From Litsea cubeba (Eukaryota > Streptophyta > Magnoliopsida > Laurales > Lauraceae), in contig CM022949.1 of NCBI GenBank assembly GCA_012931725.1, positions 7,801,775 to 7,865,774 of the forward strand: a DNA stretch of 64,000 nt. Reading direction: 5' to 3'. Within the stretch, counting starts at the first letter, position 1. The number at the start of each line of letters is the position of its first letter. Under the pieces are notes generated by a model. That model did no database searches, was not told where the DNA came from, and saw nothing but the letters and a program-made list of their open reading frames with translations. Positions 43,176 to 55,168 of the stretch are shown one piece after another. A program made the translations under genes and the position numbers.

Positions 43176-46100
43176 TTTGCATTTGGTAGATTCTAATGTA
43201 TGACCTTGAGTTTTTTCTCAGATGTTTTATATTCATGCTGTTGGTTTTACAGGTTCAAGTTCCTACCTTAGGATCTGAAACGATTGATTTGTTCACTCTT
43301 GGGCTGGTTATTAATAAGCTTTTTGGCTTTTGGTTTGTGCATATGATACTGTAGTATATTCCATACTAATTTGGCTGTCATTCTTGTACATGAGATTTCC
43401 TCCGGAGTCCATGAATATATAATGTGGTGGTTAAATCAATTCTTGTACATAGATAAGTAAGGGACTTAGATTGCCTGGGTTTAATTTTGTCATTTTACAA
43501 TGCCAGAAACGAAAATGGAAAATGTGACACTACCGCAACCAAAAGGAGCAAGCATTGCTTGAAGTAGGCCTGTCAATTCGGTTGTGGAAAACTGCTGGGC
43601 AGCCAAAAGGAGCAAAGCCATGTTGGAAGTAGGTTTATCAATTCAGCCCCTGGAGAAGGGCCTTGGCCAGAAATGAAAAAAGAAAATGTGGAAAACTATT
43701 GCAGCCGAAAGGAGCAAAGCTATGTTTGAAGTGAGCCTGTCAATTCACAAACCCAGAAACTGAAAAAAAAAAATGAAAAATATTATAAGTTGGTCCGATT
43801 CATCTTTATTATACCTGATGTATAAGTAGTAAGTGTTGCACAATTACTTTGGATTCGTTTCTTTTACTTTCATTACTTCTTAATTAATTTTTCATATTAT
43901 TTTTATATATTCTTGCCAATGTAAAATGCTTCTTTTATTAATAATGACATTTTTTCCTTTATGAAGTGACTGCAGACCCAATGTTCATCTAGGTAATCTT
44001 ATTAATGGCAGCGGAATTTGTAACACTATAACATGAATGCAACACCCAATTGTAGTAGATGGTGTTTCCTTTTTTCACAAAGATAGTAGATAAAGCTAAA
44101 GGCAAATGGATTGTCTAACCTGCAAATAATGGCATTTTCCAATGAACCTCCTTGAATGAACCGCCTTGAATGAGTCCATCTGCACAACCTTTATGAAAAC
44201 TGCTTTGGCAATTTTTGAAGTATAGCTTGGATGACACAATTGACAACTAATCAAATACAGATGAATAAGACTAGTGGTCAGATTAAAAAAAAACATTTAA
44301 AAAACTTAGTACAAGGAAACATGAACAAAAACATTGCAACCAGAATAGCTCAACAGTGTAGGCTGAATCTTAGGCTCAAATGAATCAGAGGAATAGAGAT
44401 AAAAGAACACAAATGGACTTTGAACATCAAAGCATAAACACAGCACCATTAGTTTTAATATATATATATTAAAATTGTTAAAAGCTTGTAATGCACAGGA
44501 TGCTATCAGTTCTTTTTTAGCCAAGAGAAAATGCTGATCTCTTTTCAGGAAAAAGAATGCTAAGCTCTTTTCAGCAGCTGCCACACTTCCCCTTGCCACT
44601 GTTCATTTCCTTACAGTCAGCCCTTCCCAGCACCTGCACTTCTTCTCCCCTTCCCAGCACCTGCACTGCAGCCCTCCACAGCCCTGTACTACTTCTTCTC
44701 CCCTTCCCAGCACCTGCACTGCAGCCCTCCACAGTCTGCACTCCTTCCTCCACTGTCCTCCACTAACCTCAGCCTACACTTACCTTCACATGAAACCAGC
44801 CAATTGCCCCACCTGAAATCAGCCATTGCCTCAGCTGAATTCAGATATTCTTCTTACCTGAAATCAAGTATTTTCCCCACCTGCAATCAGTCATCTTCCC
44901 TACTGAAATCAGCCATTGCCTCAGCTGAAATCAGTCATCTTTCTCACCTACAGTCAGTCATTTTCCCCACCTGAATTCAGCCACATTCCTCACCTGAACC
45001 AACTATTATTTTTCCCATTTGCCTTCTTGTTTCCCAAGTTGTGTATAACCTTGGGCCAATGTGTTCCACCTCGGGACCTGTAGGGCCCAATTCCTTGGGC
45101 CCATTTTATGACCAATGAACCTGAAATCCTCCCTTGTTTTCTCCCCTTTACAATGTATTTCAAAATCAAGTTGAACAATTGTGGACACATGCAGAGAAGA
45201 TCTTAGCATTCTTTTTCCAGAAAAGAGCTCAGCATTCTTCTAGATTTAAACAAATCCTAAAACATAAGTTCAAAACGAAACACAAATATTAGACAGCCAA
45301 AAAGAAACTATTGCCGCATTCTATGTTAAAATGAAACTGTAAACAAATCAAGGATTCAAATGAAGCCAACACCTCATGTTTTAATATTCTACATAAAACG
45401 TGCTAGTAGGATACAAATAGCATTTACAAGCCTATTACTTAATCATTAATCCCTATTCAATATCCAACAAAAAAAATACAAAAAATGAACAAATTACAAT
45501 AAGCAAATAAAATAAAATAAAAGAATAAGCATTGAAAATTACCTTCATCCAGGAAAGAGTCTCAAACAGGTCCATATCCTAGAAGCAAAAACCACATATG
45601 ATAGCAAGTAAAATGTGTGGTACTCAGAAAAAATATCTAATCATTCATCTGGCAAAAGTAAATTGAGTGACATCAAAGACTAGAGAGAGGATACAGGTTT
45701 TAAATTTTACATAAAACTAGTTACCTGCTTATATTTCTTGTAGATTCGCTTGGTTACTATGTTCTTGGATTCATCAAAGAATGTGGGAACTTCTCTTCTT
45801 TTAAATCTTCTCCTCCCTTCCATAGCCACTGCACGTTGCCAACTCCTTCTTCCTCCACTTTACCATTACAATTGCAAAATAGTAAACTTGATGCTAACAT
45901 TCTACTACATACCAACATTCAAATGCCAATGAAAGTTTATATATTCAAATATTCTTAACAAGTGAAAACCACATTACCATTACCATTGCAAAATAAAAGT
46001 CCATCCTAAAAAAAAAACATTGTTATGACATTCCAACACCTGCAACATTGTTTAAAAAAACTTCATGCATCAGTTTTTAACATATAGCCATCTGCTACTA

Positions 46101-46360
46101 TGGATCCATTTTTCTTCAATCCTACATTAAAAAAAAGACCAAGATTAAAATACAATTAACGTGAACTACACAACATGGTTTAATTTCTTCTAAAGTCCAA
46201 ACAACCTTGACCTATTTAACTTTTGTAACTTTTTTGCTATATGTTAAAAAGGGTGGCATCTCTTTAATAATGGATGAATGTAACTCATTGGATCCCGTTT
46301 GCTCCGTGATTGTATAAAGAGGCTAATTAAAATCTTGAATTAAAAAAAAAAAATTATACC
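43176..46360. other. CACTA interior without recognised genes
   Basis: Three diverged copies of a unit of 70-100 bp containing ccaaaaggagcaaagc and tgtcaattca lie at 43500-43780. A block at 44590-45000 has repeats of cccttcccagcacctgcactg and of ctgaaatcagccattgcctc. No coding exon could be supported here. Confidence 0.5.
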
Positions 46361-48188
46361 TGGTCAGAATCAGTCGAGCCTGCTGGATTATGACTGCCCT
46401 ATCCAACCGAGTCATGTCTCGCCCTGTGGCTGCTGCCAGCGTCAGGTGCCTATAATTATTTAATATACAGTTAAAAATAATTAAAACAAAAACATTAATA
46501 TTGACACATCAATGACATAATTGGCAATTTAAATGTACAAATTTTTTTCTTACTAACCTGGGTAGTGGGTGGTGGGTCTGAAGAGAACGGGCCGCGACTC
46601 TGTGACAGATGAGCCTCCAGCTCTACCAACTCCGCTCTCATCTCGGCCCTCATCTCCTCCCTGATCGCTGCCTTCATGGACTGCAGCAACTCCTCCACTT
46701 CCTCATCTGTACGGTAGCGCAAGCCCTGGGAGGAGCTAGCACCGGATGACTCCGCTCGCGCGATGTGTGAGCGTGGAATGGCCGTCCGATACGTGAGCGT
46801 GTATCCGTACCCATCCCGGCCAACGATGGAGTGGAACATCTCATCCCTCCGCGATGGCAAACTACGCTGCTCCTCGGGCAACTGCTCCAGGCGTGACTGA
46901 TACTGGGCCTACGTAGTTGATTCATTTAATATATTATTATGCATTACAAGACATAGTAATAGACGGATAATTTAAGTGGTTCAGTATAAAAGCTTACGAG
47001 GATAGTTGCAACCTCCGAGTGGCGAGGATATCAAGAAAGCATCCAAACGGACATCGTGTCGACCGGATCGCCCTTGGAACGCAACTGTTTGGTTGAGAGT
47101 TACATTATTAGTATAATATCATACAAAATGTCAAAAATATAAATTACATTTACGATCTAACTTTTTTTACGTCGTGGCGAACTTGGGTGATGTGTCGAGT
47201 CCCCAACCTGTGTGCAGGACCCTGCATTGCGCGGTTCCGCGCATTTGTGTCCGCCTCTTTCTATTTTCAATATTTATCAATTAATTTTTGTTAGTTACAA
47301 TAGTCACTAGTAAATCGTTAAAATGAAAATAAAAATATATATACAAGTTTCTCTAGAACACCTTTGCCTCCTCGCTCGTCCAGTACCAGACGAGCTGAGT
47401 CCACTGATCCAGGAGAATGCTCTTCGGAACTCACTCCGGTATGTCGGGGGCATCCTGGTGTGGCTTCCAATGCTGCATTTTCACTTTATTTTTATGAACT
47501 TTCCACATCTTCCGGCACTTCGACATGCAAACTGGCCGGAAGAGCTCTAGACATGCCCTCAAATTGTCCTGAAAAGGACAAATAGTTTTTCATTAAGTTA
47601 TTGTCTAAATTGACACATCCTGTGGAGAAATGTTAAATTATTACCTTAACTTGCGTCCAGATATGATCTAATGACTCCACTGGGAATGCCTCCCAATCAA
47701 GTGTAGTCAAAGGGAATGCATGTGGATCCCGGACCATATGTCCCAACTGGCTGATGAGCTGGCGAGCATGCGGACCCACCGAGTGGTATGTCTCATCAAA
47801 TGTCACGTCAATGGGATGACCGGAATTCCACGTCCAGATCCCTCTAACAGGGCCTCTCCCCTACTGGTAGATGGGCCCGTGCTCATAGAATCTATTCAAA
47901 TAAGATATAATCTAATTAAATTGAAATGAAATAATTTGCTAGAATTAAAATATTTTAATTAAATAAACTTATACCGGTCTTTGTATCGGTTGATGCTGGC
48001 CGAGATGGTGAAGGTGAAGTAATCAATGGACTCGGATGAGAGGACGATGACCTACTCGGTGGGGCCATCGAACTAGGCTGGGCAGCACCAGGTGTAGGTC
48101 TAGTGTCCCCAAATGGCGTGCTGGCTTGGGACTGGCGCAGTAGCTCGTCCATCATCAGCGGACGATCTCTTCTCTTACGTCCCAACAT
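46361..48188 (-). pseudogene. Plant transposase, Ptta/En/Spm type (small CACTA gene)
   Basis: The frame starts at 48188 (MLGRKRRDRPLMMDELLRQS) with a Ser/Pro-rich N-terminus, then exons. The minus strand from about 47950 reads GRGPVRGIWTWNSGHPIDVT-like, and HARQLISQLGHMVRDPHAFP with WEAFPVESLDHIWTQVK, typical of the Ptta/En/Spm plant transposase family. The last clear exon (about 46911-46557) has QRSLPSRRDEMFHSIVGRDG and a helical EEVEELLQSMKAAIREEMRA stretch, ending at a donor near 46556; one more exon lies at 46449-46361 with an in-frame TAG. The family includes DNA-binding CACTA proteins. It lies 57 bases after the large transposase. Confidence 0.65.
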
Positions 48189-48244
48189 ATCTGTTCAAAT
48201 ATTTGTAAGATAAATTAATTTAAATAGATAATTGAAATTAACAT

Positions 48245-51200
48245 TTAAAAATTATTTACACTGAAATTTAACATTGGTGAATTACTTCCCAACCGTTCAC
48301 TGATCATGTAAGTCAACTGTATATCCTTCAATGGTTTCCCAAACCCAATTAACATCTTCATCACGTTGAATAACAGCATTCTGGTCAAGAACTTGTTGGG
48401 CGAATGCATCAATATCTGGCTCATCACATTCAATCTGATACACTCCCCTCCTTGACATTTTAACTGCAACCTGCCAGTTAGGATCTTTCGGATCTCTGAC
48501 TTAGTAAACTTGCTCCGCCGTTGAGGACAGTATGTAGGGTTCGGCACTTATTCGATCCTCACGATGTAACAAATTATTAAAATTCACCAATGTAAACTGG
48601 TAATTATCTGTTTTCACCCCTCGGATGGGATCCACCCAATCACACTTAAACAATATAAATTTCAGCCCATGATTGTATGCAACTTCAACAATATCTGTCA
48701 ACCGGCCATAGTAGTAACCAGCATTGACAGATGGACAACCGAGCCCACTATTTTGCGTCGCTCGCTTCTCATCTACATCCTTGATGCAAAACTAAAAACC
48801 GTTGACATCACAAGTTGTGTAACATCGGGCAGTTATAAAGGGACCATCAGCTAACTGGTTCATTTCATCAGTCAAATTAGGTTTGTTGGTTCTTCGTAAG
48901 TTATACACCTACACAATGCATGTAATCATTGAATATCACTACATGAAAGTTGTATGACAGTAACAAGTGAAACTACTCCTAATGATTGAATACGTACGTG
49001 ATTCTTGAATCACTCGTGAAATGACCGATACTGGGACTGATGAATTTGATTCTCTGTAGCACGAGGCATGTCCCGTTTTAGCTCATCGATGTGTGTCCTG
49101 CGATGCATAACACGTGTTTAATGACAAGTATGATAAGTTAAACAATAGAATTGACAAGTTACTCTTATGAATGAGTGATAACTTACTGAGTCAAAGCCAC
49201 AACAGATGGGATGTTGAACAACACCCACCGGTGATCTTGAATCCACTCAATATTAATCCGCGAGGGCCTAGTTAACTTTGTTTCAATATTATCATTAAGA
49301 TATGTTGCGCAGAAATTGGTGCACTCATCCATCAAATACCCCTTAGCTATTGATGCTTCTGGAGGAGCTCTATTACGAACATACCTCTTCAATGTGTTCA
49401 TGTACCTCTCGATCGGATACATCCATCTGAATTGGACGGGGCCACCAAATAGGGCTTCACTGGTTAAGTGTATGGTCAAGTGAACCATGACATCGAAAAA
49501 TGCAGGTGGAATTTTTTTTCTAGTTGACACAATGTCACAGCAATCCTCTCTTGCAGACCATTCAGGTCATCAATTTGGTGAACTCTAGAACACAGTTGTC
49601 CGAAGAAGTTACTAAACTTAATCAACGGCTCTACAACATTCTTTACAACATTCTTAGGCAAACAATTACGTATGGAGATAGGCAGTAACTGTTGAATGAG
49701 AATATGATTGTCATGACTCTTCAAACCCTGTAATGTTCTTTCTTTCATGTTCACACACTTAGCGATATTTGAACAGTACCCATCAGGAACCTTGACACCC
49801 TTCAAAATAGAGAGGAAGACATCTTTATCATCTTTACACATCGTGTACTACGCAGGAGGCATGTATGCCTTGTTGGACTCTCTCAGCTCCAAGTGCAACG
49901 GTTTTCTCAAACCCATTTCTTCCAAGTCACGGCGTGCATTGACACCATCCTTCAACTTCCCCTGAACTCTAAGAATGGTCCACAGTATATTATCGCAGAC
50001 ATTTGTCTCGGTGTGCATGACATCTAAGTTGTGCCTCAGTAAGTTATCTTTCCAGTATGGTAGATCGTAGAAAATACTTTTCTTCTTCCAATTATGACTT
50101 CGCCTTCTATTTGCACCGGGAATAGAAGGGAGCGGGGGGGGGGGGGGGGGGGGGGGGCAGTAAATCTTGAAAATCATACACAGCACGTATTTTCTTTGCT
50201 TGAGCTGTGACAACAATTCAACTCCCGTCATTGTTCGAGGTGCTGGACCATATTCTCGAGTGCCATCAAATGAAACTTTGTCCCTCCTGAACCAATGAAA
50301 TGGAGGTAGAAAACGTCTATGACCCGTGTATGCCCATTTTCTGCCGTGCTTCAACCAAGTTGACTTCTTCTTCTGATTGCAGCAAGGACATGCAAACTCT
50401 CCCTTTGTGCTCCAACCCGATAAGTTAGCGTACGCAGGGTAGTCGTTGATTGCCCATAATAATGTGGCACGGAGTTTAAACATTTCATTACCTCTGGCAT
50501 CAAATGTCACCAGACCATCAGCCCATAATTCATTCAATTCATCAATCAAAGGTTGCATATATACATCAATCTTGTCCCCTGGTCCTCTTGGTCCATCAAT
50601 AAGTGTGGACAGGATCAGAAAAGGTTGTTTCATACACATCCATGGCGGGAGATTATAAGGTACCAAAACAACTGGCCACGTACTATGATTTGCCCCGGTC
50701 ATGGATCTGAATGGACTAAAACCATCTGCAGCCAAACCAAGCCGCACATTGCGATAATCGCAGGCAAAGTCTGGATTCCTCCGATCGAAGTCTTTCCACG
50801 CTGGTGAATCTGCTGGATGGGTTAACTTACCACGTCCCTGCTATTCTCGGCATGCCATCTCATCAGTTTAGAAATATTTGATGACAAAAAAAAGCCTCAT
50901 CAGCCTTGGCTTAAGTGGGAAATATCTCACTTGTTTTGCTGCCACAAGTTTGTCACGATTGATAACAGTTGTAGAACTATTCTGACGATTGTAACTAACC
51001 CCGTCCTCCTTCCATCTCGAAGTCTGACACACAATGCACGTATCAAGATGGGCATTCTCTTTCCTAAACAACATACAATTGTTTGGACATGCATCTAGAG
51101 TCTCATATGTGATGCCTAAATTTTCAGTTAACTTGCGAGCCTGATAATAGGACTCAGCAAGTTTTGCACTAGATGGGAGCACTCGATGCAACAACTGGAG

Positions 51201-51770
51201 GAGCATATCGAAGGACTTGTCAGACCACTGATTCAATGCCTTCAAATGTAACAACTCAACAATAAAGGATAATTTACTGAAGTCCTTGCATCCAGGATAC
51301 AATTCTGTTTTTGCATCATCTAGAATTTCAAAATATCTCTAGGCTTCTTCATCGGCACCGGAGCGAGGATTACTCCCACTCGCCCCCTCAATCTCACAGC
51401 TTGTGTATTCGGGTGCCAACCCACACGCGATATCATTTAGCATCGCGATCATCGGATCAGTCTCTAGCATATCATCCACCTGAATTTCATCTCTTTCCTC
51501 TATGTGACAGGAAACATACTCTTCTCCATGTCTTATCCAATTCTTGTACTGCTTCAAGAATCCGTTCAGAATCAGATGTCTCGAACAAACTCTCTTTTGT
51601 AATAATACCGATTCGCACATTTTCTACATGGACAACTGATGAACTCATTGTCAAACCCATTGGTAAATTCCATGAACTGGTTAATCCCCTCCATGTATTC
51701 CATAGACATCCTATTCGGTAAATCAATCCAATTCTTGTCCTTCTCAGTAACTATTTCTGTGGAAATCTAA
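48245..51770 (-). pseudogene. TNP2-type CACTA transposase (large gene)
   Basis: Order on the minus strand: transposase-associated N-terminal domain near 51735-51500 (NWIDLPNR then FLKQYKNWIRHGEE), the TNP2 core at 51302-49850 (MYPGCKDFSKLSFIVELLHL, CPNNCMLFRKENAHLDTC, WPVVLVPYNLPPWMCMKQPF, CPCCNQKKKSTWLKHGRKW, LRHNLDVMHTETN), DUF4218 at 49841-49183 (FFDVMVHLTIHL, WMYPIERYMNTLKRYVRNRA) and DUF4216 at 48701-48245 (GLKFILFKCDWVDP, WETIEGYTVDLHDQ). The protein would cut and join CACTA ends. It is broken by a frameshift in a T-run near 50885, another near 50840, a TAG at 49848-49850 and a frameshift near 49530. No initiating ATG is seen directly upstream; an acceptor (TTTCCACAG) near 51755 suggests a further 5' exon. 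Confidence 0.9.
50134..50157 (+). repeat. G24 homopolymer inside the TNP2 reading frame
   Basis: Twenty-four G in a row. On the coding (minus) strand it gives eight Pro codons, and the frame continues on both sides. The length may be unreliable if it comes from assembly of a hard homopolymer. Confidence 0.85.
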
Positions 51771-53054
51771 AATGAGCAAGCACAACTAGCCCAAGGTACC
51801 GTGCATCATGCAAGTCACCTATTCCTAAACTGTAAACTCCTTACTACAGGGTGGATGGTCCTATCCCATTCGAGAATGCACGATCCAGCTTGCACTCATT
51901 AACTCGAATGCTTCATCCCTTAGTCAGACAAAATTTCGGCAACATGTCCGCGTGGTTCTCCAAGTACACGACAAAGATACAACACCAGTCGTACCTATGT
52001 ATGTACCCAGAGAACAATGGGACATCAACCGAAACTCTATCTAACATCGGACTTGCATGAGCTATTGAGTATAAGATGGATAATTGCATTCCCAAACTGT
52101 CCGAATTGGACAATTCAAGAATCACATACGACAAAGTTCAAACCTACCCTCACAAGAACAACGAATCCAGTCAAAGCCCCAATCCGTCGCATCAAGGATT
52201 ACCGAACAGATGTCGTACACAATTCTCGAACGGGTCTACATTTCACTAATGCATACAAACGAATAAAAGTTTCCAATTTCATTGCTACCGTCATAAAAGA
52301 AGAATAAGAAAGAAGCATGGTGTAGACCACATATATATATATATGTAAACTAACAACATATTTGTCCAGGAAAAAAGACAGTATGTCAATTTCTCTTTTG
52401 AAAGAAAATAGGTAAAACAACCAAGTATTTCTTTCACACAAGACACACAGACTATATTACCATTGCACCAAAGGGAAAAATAAAATGAATCAACATAGTC
52501 ATCCTTGACCAATCAACCATGAAAATGAATCAATCTATTGGCTTTAATCACACCAGAAAATCCTTTTTCTGCATCTTTATTTTACTTCTTGTAGTAGTTT
52601 CTGTTGGCATTTGTTGTTGGTTGTAGTGCAGCTGTGGGTTGGTGTAGCTGCCTTTCCATTCAAATTGTTGATTGTTGTTGATTGTTTTCATCTTCTAGTT
52701 AAATTTAAATCCAACATAATTTAAAACAAAATTACTTTTTTTTTTGCACTCATGTCATGGTTTGAGACTCCTCCATTTAGTGGAGGTTGGGCTATAAGAA
52801 TAAAGTGGTGGACCTTGAAGTTAGATGTCTTAGGATTATGAGAGACGAAGTGATAGAAAGTTAGGCCTTTTTTCACAGAGATGGGTTGAAGTCTTCCACG
52901 GATAGGGAAAAGAGCATCATAGCCAAAGCATGTTTTTCTTCTCCATGTGTCTTTCTACTGATATTTCAGTAGGGAAACATTTTAGTTCTTGGATTGGTTT
53001 GAATCATCTTTCCCACGTCAAGGAACACTACAAAAGTTGCTTGCTTTGGTGTGC

Positions 53055-53088
<34 letters not shown>

Positions 53089-54195
53089 AGTACTCCCTTT
53101 TGAATCTTCTAACGACAGAGGGGTGTAAAAGTCTTTCATCTTTTGTTTGATATTATCCCTATAAACATAACTCACACCCTTCAGATTAGAATTTCATGGG
53201 AGGGTCAAGTTTAGCAGCTTGGTCAGAGAGAGAGAGATAGATTTTGGTGGTTTTCAATGGGTTTGATATCTTGAATCTAAGCCACTCATATGAATGGCCA
53301 TGAATCGTCACTTGCCCAAATTTAACTCTGATCTGACTAATGTTTACTAAATTTAACACTTAGGGCCCATTTGTTTGCATAGCATATATAGGAATCCATG
53401 TTTCGAGTAGTTAGAAATGAAAATCCAAGGTGAATATACAAAATTAACCATCAAATAACCTCCACTCTAATGTAAAGTGAATCAATAAAAAATGAGGAAT
53501 GAATACCCAATCATAACCCTAGTAATTCAAATTATAAGAAAGTCAAGGTATCATCTATATTGCTACCTTACATTCTTCCCTTATATTCTTTACCTCTTAC
53601 TAGCATTGTTCACACCTTCTCCATTGAAATCCTATAAATGTTAAGGCTTCATATTTATGTATGTGGTTTAAAATGAAGAATCAAAAGTGAAATATCAAAA
53701 ACTGACCATGAAGTCATCCCCTTTATGGAAATCGAATCAAGCAAAAATGACAAATGGCCCCCCTGCCATCAAGCTAATAATTCAATACCTAATAAAATCA
53801 AGCTCTCATTTGCATCCCTACCTTTTTCCTTCACCGTCACCCACCCCTCAGATAGAGATCATTTGATAATGAGTTCCTACCTATTCTATTGAAACAAACA
53901 ACTTTCAACCAATATTGATGAGACTTTTTTTTTTGTTAGAGAAAGGAAACCAGGATTTTTCAACTATAAAAAATGACAAATATGTAATCTTGATAGTGGC
54001 TGCGCCGGCAAACCAAACTGAATTCTGTTAAATTGTAAGCTGAAATATTAGCTACAAGATCATAGTAAAGTTGAGACTAGTAACATAGGAACCCTTCTCT
54101 CGGAACCCTTTTAAGCATTTCATCCATATGCTATTATTCCCATCATCAACATCATCATCATCCTATCAAAGCAAAGTTCCAACTATGTTGGGGGC
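51771..54195. other. CACTA interior upstream of TNP2, no gene recognised
   Basis: It probably belongs to a long first intron of the transposase transcript. It holds a (GA)n microsatellite (53059-53089). At 53371 a possible one-ended MITE terminus reads TTA then GGGCCCATTTGTTTGC. Near 54130-54195 a degenerate copy of the catcatcat...ttggggt(c)ggcta type repeat is split by element D. No exon could be supported. Confidence 0.45.
53059..53089 (+). repeat. (GA)n microsatellite
   Basis: About fifteen uninterrupted GA units. It explains the Ser-Leu repeat seen in a minus-strand frame, which is not a gene. Confidence 0.95.
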
Positions 54196-55103
54196 TGTGT
54201 GGGGAGATTTTCAAAGCTCCAGGATTATGCTAATCACGGCTATAAGATGGGATTAAGCACTCCCACGTGCCAACCACGTGCCATCCACGTGGCACACAGA
54301 CTCACCTCGGCTACCGAGATAGAGGCCTCAGCCGAAACCAGACAGACCTTGGCTGCTAGCGTCGAGCTCGGCTACCAAGGGTCCACTTCGGCTAAAGAGC
54401 TTGACCTCGGCCAAAGGAGCCGGGGACCCCGGCCAAAGGAGCCGGGACGGAAGCCGAAGCAAAGAAGAACCCCCACTCGCACCCTATGATCGCCACGTCG
54501 TCAGATACGTGGCAGAATAGGGGCGTGAGCCAGTGGGACAGATGCGACATCAGCCGTTCACAATCTTCGCCAGATCGCTGACACGGCGGCATCTAGCGGC
54601 TGTAGCCACATCAGGGTAAGGCCCGAGGATGGATCCGATGGGACCTCTACCGCCAAAGGCCTCCATCAGGATCTGGCCCAACATGACATGCATTAAATGC
54701 AATGTGGGCTGATCCGACTGGCATTTATTATTTTATGGGCTGAAGTGGACCGCTTTTATTACTTTGTGGGCTGATAAGGACAACCCTATCAAATCGTGGG
54801 ACCCACTCCAAAATATCATCCAAGATATCCTCAAGAGTCCTCTATAAATAGGAATTCATTTCACATGCAAGGTACGCAACCCATACTTAAGAGTCGTTAC
54901 TCTGCCTCTTTTCTTCCTTTCCTTCCTTTGTTCCAGTTCATACACTGACTTTGGCATCGGAGAGCCTTGCGCCGCCCAGGCCAGGGTCCTCTGACTGTGT
55001 CTTCTTCCCTTTCAGGTTTTGAGGCTGCAGATCATCTTCTTCTCTTTAGATAAGTCCTATCAGGCACCCCTATTATTGTGAGTCATAGTTTTCTGCACTT
55101 ACA
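54196..55103 (+). repeat. 5' LTR of element D
   Basis: A 908-bp LTR, about 95% like the 3' copy by eye. It is rich in ctcggcta/ctcggccaa motifs (54300-54440) and carries a TATA box at 54843-54849. Confidence 0.85.
54843..54849 (+). promoter_or_regulatory. TATA box of LTR D
   Basis: CTATAAATAG in element orientation; the same site lies at 58813-58822 in the 3' LTR. The transcript would start about 30 bases downstream, near 54875. Confidence 0.65.
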
Positions 55104-55123
55104 ATTGGCGCCGTCTGTGGGGA
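55104..55123 (+). other. Primer binding site of element D
   Basis: Directly after the LTR end the sequence reads ATTGGCGCCGTCTGTGGGGA. TTGGCGCCGTCTGTGGG is a frequent primer site of plant gypsy elements. Which tRNA it pairs with was not determined. Confidence 0.75.
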
Positions 55124-55168
55124 AGTAATATCCCAACCTTCCCGTCCTTCTTAATCTTCCCAGAAACG

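Noticed and set aside
53371..53900. Possible MITE starting GGGCCCATTTGTTTGC
   Set aside because: The candidate right end (attgaaacaaacaact) lacks the GGGCCC part and no clear duplication is seen.
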